From positions 1 through 36,933 of the forward strand of contig CAJUFM010000028.1 of NCBI GenBank assembly GCA_910585745.1: DNA of 36,933 bases, written 5' to 3'. Position numbers and translations under genes: made by a program. This document shows positions 34,520 through 36,933 of the stretch, piece after piece. Position 1 is the first letter of the stretch. Each line of letters begins with the position of its first letter. A model generated the notes under the pieces. The model saw only the letters and a program-made list of their open reading frames with translations, was not told where the DNA came from and did no database searches. The DNA comes from an uncultured Eubacterium sp. Lineage in GTDB: Bacteria > Bacillota > Clostridia > Lachnospirales > Lachnospiraceae.

Positions 34520-35437
34520 ATGGATGGAAAAGTGATCCCATTGGGAATTGATCATGGTTGGAGCCACATTAAGACACGTAATTCCTGCTTTGTGTCGGGC
34601 GTGGCAGAGCTTGGTTCAGAACCAATGGTATATGAAAACATCCTGGAGTACAATGGCAAATATTATCGGATCGGTGGTGAAAGGCTAAAGGTTCAGGAAA
34701 ATAAGGTGTGCAATGAGAATTATTATCTTCTGACTCTGGCAGCAGTTGCAAAAGAATTGAAAGCCCGTGGAATGAAGAATGCAAAAGTTGTACTTGCAGT
34801 CGGATTGCCGATTGGGAGATTTGGAGCAGAGAAAAAAGATTTTATCAATTATCTGTCAAAAAATCGAATGGTAAGGTTCCGTTATGAAAAGACACAGTAT
34901 CTCATTACGATTGAAAAGGTTTTAGTCTACCCACAGTGCTATGGAGCAGTGGTTGACAGGCTGCCACAGATGGCAGGTCAGGAATTTGTAGTGGATATTG
35001 GTTCTTGGACGGTTGATACCTTAAAGATTATCGATAGGGCACCTGATGAATCAAGCAGTGGTTCTGATCCGAACGGTATCATTACTTGTATGCGCAAAAT
35101 TGATGAAGCCTGTGTACGCAAGATGAACACCAAGATTGACGAGTTTATGATTCGTGAAGTAATGGTCAAAGGAGATGCCAATCTCGATCAGGAATACATT
35201 GACATTATTAAGAAAGAAATCGAGAAGTACACAAAGTCCATTTTCCGCATTATTGTTGAGAATGGTGTAAATGTGAAAACCACCCCAATTACTTTTGTTG
35301 GCGGTGGTGCCGGATTGATGAAGAAGTATGCCGGACTGAACCAACGTAACATTTCTTATATTGAAGATGTAAGGGCAAATGCGATTGGTTATGAGACAAT
35401 GGCAACCCTGTATCTTAATAAAAGAAGAACAGCATAA
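34520..35437 (+). CDS. parM: ParM/StbA-type plasmid segregation actin
   Basis: The 305-residue product has the actin-like ATPase fold. Phosphate-1 loop: LGIDHGWSHIKT at about 7-18; phosphate-2: VVDIGSWTVDTLK near 160; adenosine motif: ITFVGGGAGLMKKY near 260. Such filaments push plasmid copies apart. The start at MDGKVIPLG is supported by AAAAGGAGG eight bases upstream, whereas the frame's earlier ATG at 34439 has no ribosome site. parR follows 14 bases after its stop. The long hairpin-rich region just upstream could hold the centromere site or a regulatory RNA. Confidence 0.88.
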   Translation: MDGKVIPLGIDHGWSHIKTRNSCFVSGVAELGSEPMVYENILEYNGKYYRIGGERLKVQENKVCNENYYLLTLAAVAKELKARGMKNAKVVLAVGLPIGRFGAEKKDFINYLSKNRMVRFRYEKTQYLITIEKVLVYPQCYGAVVDRLPQMAGQEFVVDIGSWTVDTLKIIDRAPDESSSGSDPNGIITCMRKIDEACVRKMNTKIDEFMIREVMVKGDANLDQEYIDIIKKEIEKYTKSIFRIIVENGVNVKTTPITFVGGGAGLMKKYAGLNQRNISYIEDVRANAIGYETMATLYLNKRRTA

Positions 35438-35450
35438 GAGGTGAGGACGG

Positions 35451-35924
35451 ATGGAAAAAAAAGAATTTCGACATGTGACTGTCCGTTTAAGCTACAACAG
35501 TCCGGAACACATGAAGATTATGGGAATACTGGATGATCTGAATCTGGCAGTGCATAAGTCGAAAAATCAGTTTATTATCAATGCGATCAACTGCTATGTA
35601 GCTATGTTGGAAAGTGATGATCTGACGAAAACCGCAGTACAGGAGGCAGAAAAAGTTCATTATGTAACAGACCATGATCTGGAGGCAGAGCTTTCAAAGA
35701 TGAAAAGTGCAGTGCGTACAGAGATATATGAGGATGTCATACGACTTTTTGGCTGTAATCTGCTGGCATCTAAAGTGGATATGCCTGAACCGGTAAAAGC
35801 AGTACAAAATGAAAGGATTGATACAGTGGAACAGGAAGGAACAGCGCTTATGGATGTGTCAGATACGCTTAGCCAGTTTGATAATGTTATGCAGCATGTA
35901 ATGGACTGGAGCGATGGTGAATAA
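35451..35924 (+). CDS. ParR-like ribbon-helix-helix centromere-binding protein
   Basis: The 157-residue protein starts with a ribbon-helix-helix-like segment (EFRHVTVRLSYNSPEHMKIM then a helix, and KSKNQFIINAINCYVAMLES), as in ParR proteins that bind repeat DNA and cap ParM filaments. The C-terminal half is acidic, which would fit contact with ParM. GAGGTGAGGACGG lies directly before the ATG. It sits right after parM, in the usual parM-parR order. Identity to a named ParR family is not shown; the assignment is from position and fold pattern. Confidence 0.75.
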   Translation: MEKKEFRHVTVRLSYNSPEHMKIMGILDDLNLAVHKSKNQFIINAINCYVAMLESDDLTKTAVQEAEKVHYVTDHDLEAELSKMKSAVRTEIYEDVIRLFGCNLLASKVDMPEPVKAVQNERIDTVEQEGTALMDVSDTLSQFDNVMQHVMDWSDGE

Positions 35925-36179
35925 AGGAGGTGAGGACGATGAAGAGATTGATCAGAATATTGACTTATCGGTATATGATGGCATAGATCTGGGAGGTTAC
36001 CGTGAGAATCAAAATTACAATTTAATAAGGGAAGTCCGATACAGGCTCGGACTTATGGGAAGAGGCATGCCGATGAGTGGTGTGCCTTTTTTCTTTTTCC
36101 ATACATTGTCGAACAGTATGGGGAAGAGGAGGGATACAAGGGTGCCTGTGAGAAAATTATTGAGAAAGCAATTTGGTAA
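35914..36179 (+). pseudogene. Small gene after parR with an apparent -1 frame switch (frameshifted or programmed)
   Basis: From the ATG at 35914 (overlapping the end of parR) the first frame encodes an acidic then mixed segment (EEIDQNIDLSVYDGIDLGGY, REVRYRLGLMGRGMPMSGVP). After 36093 this frame becomes Ser/Arg/Lys-rich and unnatural, while the -1 frame reads LFPYIVEQYGEEEGYKGACE and ends KIIEKAIW at 36179. The switch coincides with T TTT TTC at 36087-36093, in the correct phase for -1 slippage. A shift gives about 88 residues. A second possible start, ATG at 35939, follows AAAGGAGGTGAGGACG, the same pattern as the parR leader, but is in another frame and stops after 15 codons. It may be a mutated gene, a sequencing error in the T-run, or programmed frameshifting; the family is not recognised. 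Confidence 0.5.
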
Positions 36180-36183
36180 ATAG

Positions 36184-36282
36184 TCAAGAGTTATTTTAAA
36201 AAGATTTTCAGGGAAAAGGGTAACCTTAATAAACCTACGGCTTGTTTCTCAAAAAAGACGTAAGTTAGGAATTCGATATGGA
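36184..36282. other. Short non-coding gap before the IS110 transposase end
   Basis: These 99 bases hold no gene. They may contain the IS110 terminus on this side and, in IS1111-like members, part of the non-coding RNA. No inverted repeat marks a clear element end, so no boundary is claimed. Confidence 0.3.
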
Positions 36283-36933
36283 TTACCTACTCTTTTCCGG
36301 AGAGTAGAGTTGGCCCTTGTCCAGCAGACCGAAGAGCAGACGTATAAATTTACGGGAAGTCAACGCGAGTGCTCGTTTATGCTGATGGTTTCTTGTTTCA
36401 GCATATTTCTTGTCATAGAAGGCTTTGTATTCAGGACAGTGTCTTATAACACTTCCGGCAGCTTCTATGATGTAGTAGCGCAGATATCTGTTGCCAGCTT
36501 TGCTCATGTGTTTGTCTTCGGCTACGAAGTCGCCAGAGTCATTATCGTTCCAAACGATACCACAGTATTTTGCGAGAGCATTGGCATTAGGAAAAGCCTT
36601 AATGGAACCCATTTCGGCTAAGATACCGGCTGAATAAACTTTACCGATTCCGGGAATGGAATTCAGTACCGTGTACTCGTCAGGGTTTAGTCCCTGAACT
36701 GTTTGAAGGATTGCCTTATCAATCGCCTTGAGTTCTCTTTCAAAGGAACTGATACAGTTAAAGGAAGAAGCGATTGAGATAGTAAGCGGCTCATAGAGGC
36801 ATTTATCAAGCCGGTATGAGTTGCGGGCTGCAGCCTGTAAGATTTTTGCCGTTTCTTGCGGATCAGCAATACGGCCTTTGCTCTTAGAGTTAATAAAAGC
36901 GACGAGGTCTTCTACTGATGAGTTTACGATATC
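36283..36933 (-). CDS. IS110-family transposase, C-terminal part (runs off the right edge)
   Basis: Read on the minus strand, an open frame continues from the window edge at 36933 to the stop at 36283. It contains NSIPGIGKVYSAGILAEMGS, AFPNANALAKYCGIVWND, and HMSKAGNRYLRYYIIEAAGS, the C-terminal Transposase_20 signature of IS110 enzymes, which use a DEDD-type catalytic site with a bridge RNA. About 216 residues are visible; the N-terminal DEDD domain lies outside the window. A CTACTCT/AGAGTAG hairpin overlaps the end of the gene (36287-36307). Element ends cannot be placed. Its presence fits the mobile nature of the region. Confidence 0.9.
   Translation of the reverse strand, partial: DIVNSSVEDLVAFINSKSKGRIADPQETAKILQAAARNSYRLDKCLYEPLTISIASSFNCISSFERELKAIDKAILQTVQGLNPDEYTVLNSIPGIGKVYSAGILAEMGSIKAFPNANALAKYCGIVWNDNDSGDFVAEDKHMSKAGNRYLRYYIIEAAGSVIRHCPEYKAFYDKKYAETRNHQHKRALALTSRKFIRLLFGLLDKGQLYSPEKSR

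Larger units (their letters stand above)
33870..36933. mobile_element. Plasmid- or ICE-like segment inserted beyond rlmD
   Basis: Downstream of the rlmD terminator the base composition drops toward AT and the genes become plasmid-type: a ParM/ParR segregation pair, a small accessory gene and an IS110 transposase. The left boundary would be near 33793-33870. The right end is not in the window, and no integrase, att direct repeat or tRNA is visible. In streptococci the 3' end of rumA is a known integration site for some integrative conjugative elements; whether that holds here is inference. Confidence 0.45.

Noticed and set aside
1..36933. tRNA or rRNA genes
   Set aside because: No cloverleaf with a matching acceptor stem and T-loop consensus, and no rRNA consensus, was noticed on either strand by eye. 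A tRNAscan run could overturn this.

Overview
The window looks like a chromosome segment from an anaerobic Gram-positive Firmicute, most likely a gut Lachnospiraceae-type Clostridium. The reasons are strong AGGAGG ribosome binding sites, occasional TTG/GTG starts, and the gene set (VanW-family protein, YhaM exoribonuclease, MutS2, TrmL, CheX, a DUF4080-type radical SAM enzyme, and secreted proteins built from FnIII, Big2 and BspA-like modules). The genus cannot be fixed from the sequence alone.

Region 1 (1-8386) is an AT-rich defence island. It holds a complete type I restriction-modification operon in the order hsdR-hsdM-hsdS, a weak terminator, and then a two-gene unit with its own extended -10 promoter. 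That unit encodes an AAA/ABC-type ATPase and a small protein with TOPRIM-like residues, an arrangement resembling the RloA/RloB, OLD/Gabija and PARIS (AriA/AriB) ATPase-effector pairs.

Region 2 (8408-33869) is ordinary, more GC-rich chromosome. In order it has an O-antigen-ligase-like membrane protein overlapping a B12-binding radical SAM enzyme; a TPR-like membrane protein (minus strand) divergent from an unlisted 36-residue membrane peptide and a VanW protein; an AIR-synthase/HypE-like protein followed by an Lrp regulator overlapping an aminotransferase; and cheX, trmL and a methyl-accepting chemotaxis protein. A minus-strand mutS2-response regulator-histidine kinase group follows, and then a secreted FnIII protein, yhaM, a large secreted M26/Zmp-type zinc metallopeptidase with a 12-residue Pro/Thr repeat linker, a lipoprotein abutting it, and rlmD (23S rRNA uracil methyltransferase).

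Region 3 (33870-36933) is mobile. Past the rlmD terminator there are about 650 bases without a gene but with many small perfect hairpins, which makes it a candidate large structured RNA or a partition site. A plasmid-type ParM/ParR segregation pair follows, then a small gene whose reading frame appears to switch exactly at a T TTT TTC heptamer, and finally an IS110-family transposase that runs off the right edge.

The most unusual items are the structured intergenic region before parM, the possible -1 frameshift gene after parR, and the ATPase/TOPRIM-like pair beside the type I restriction system.
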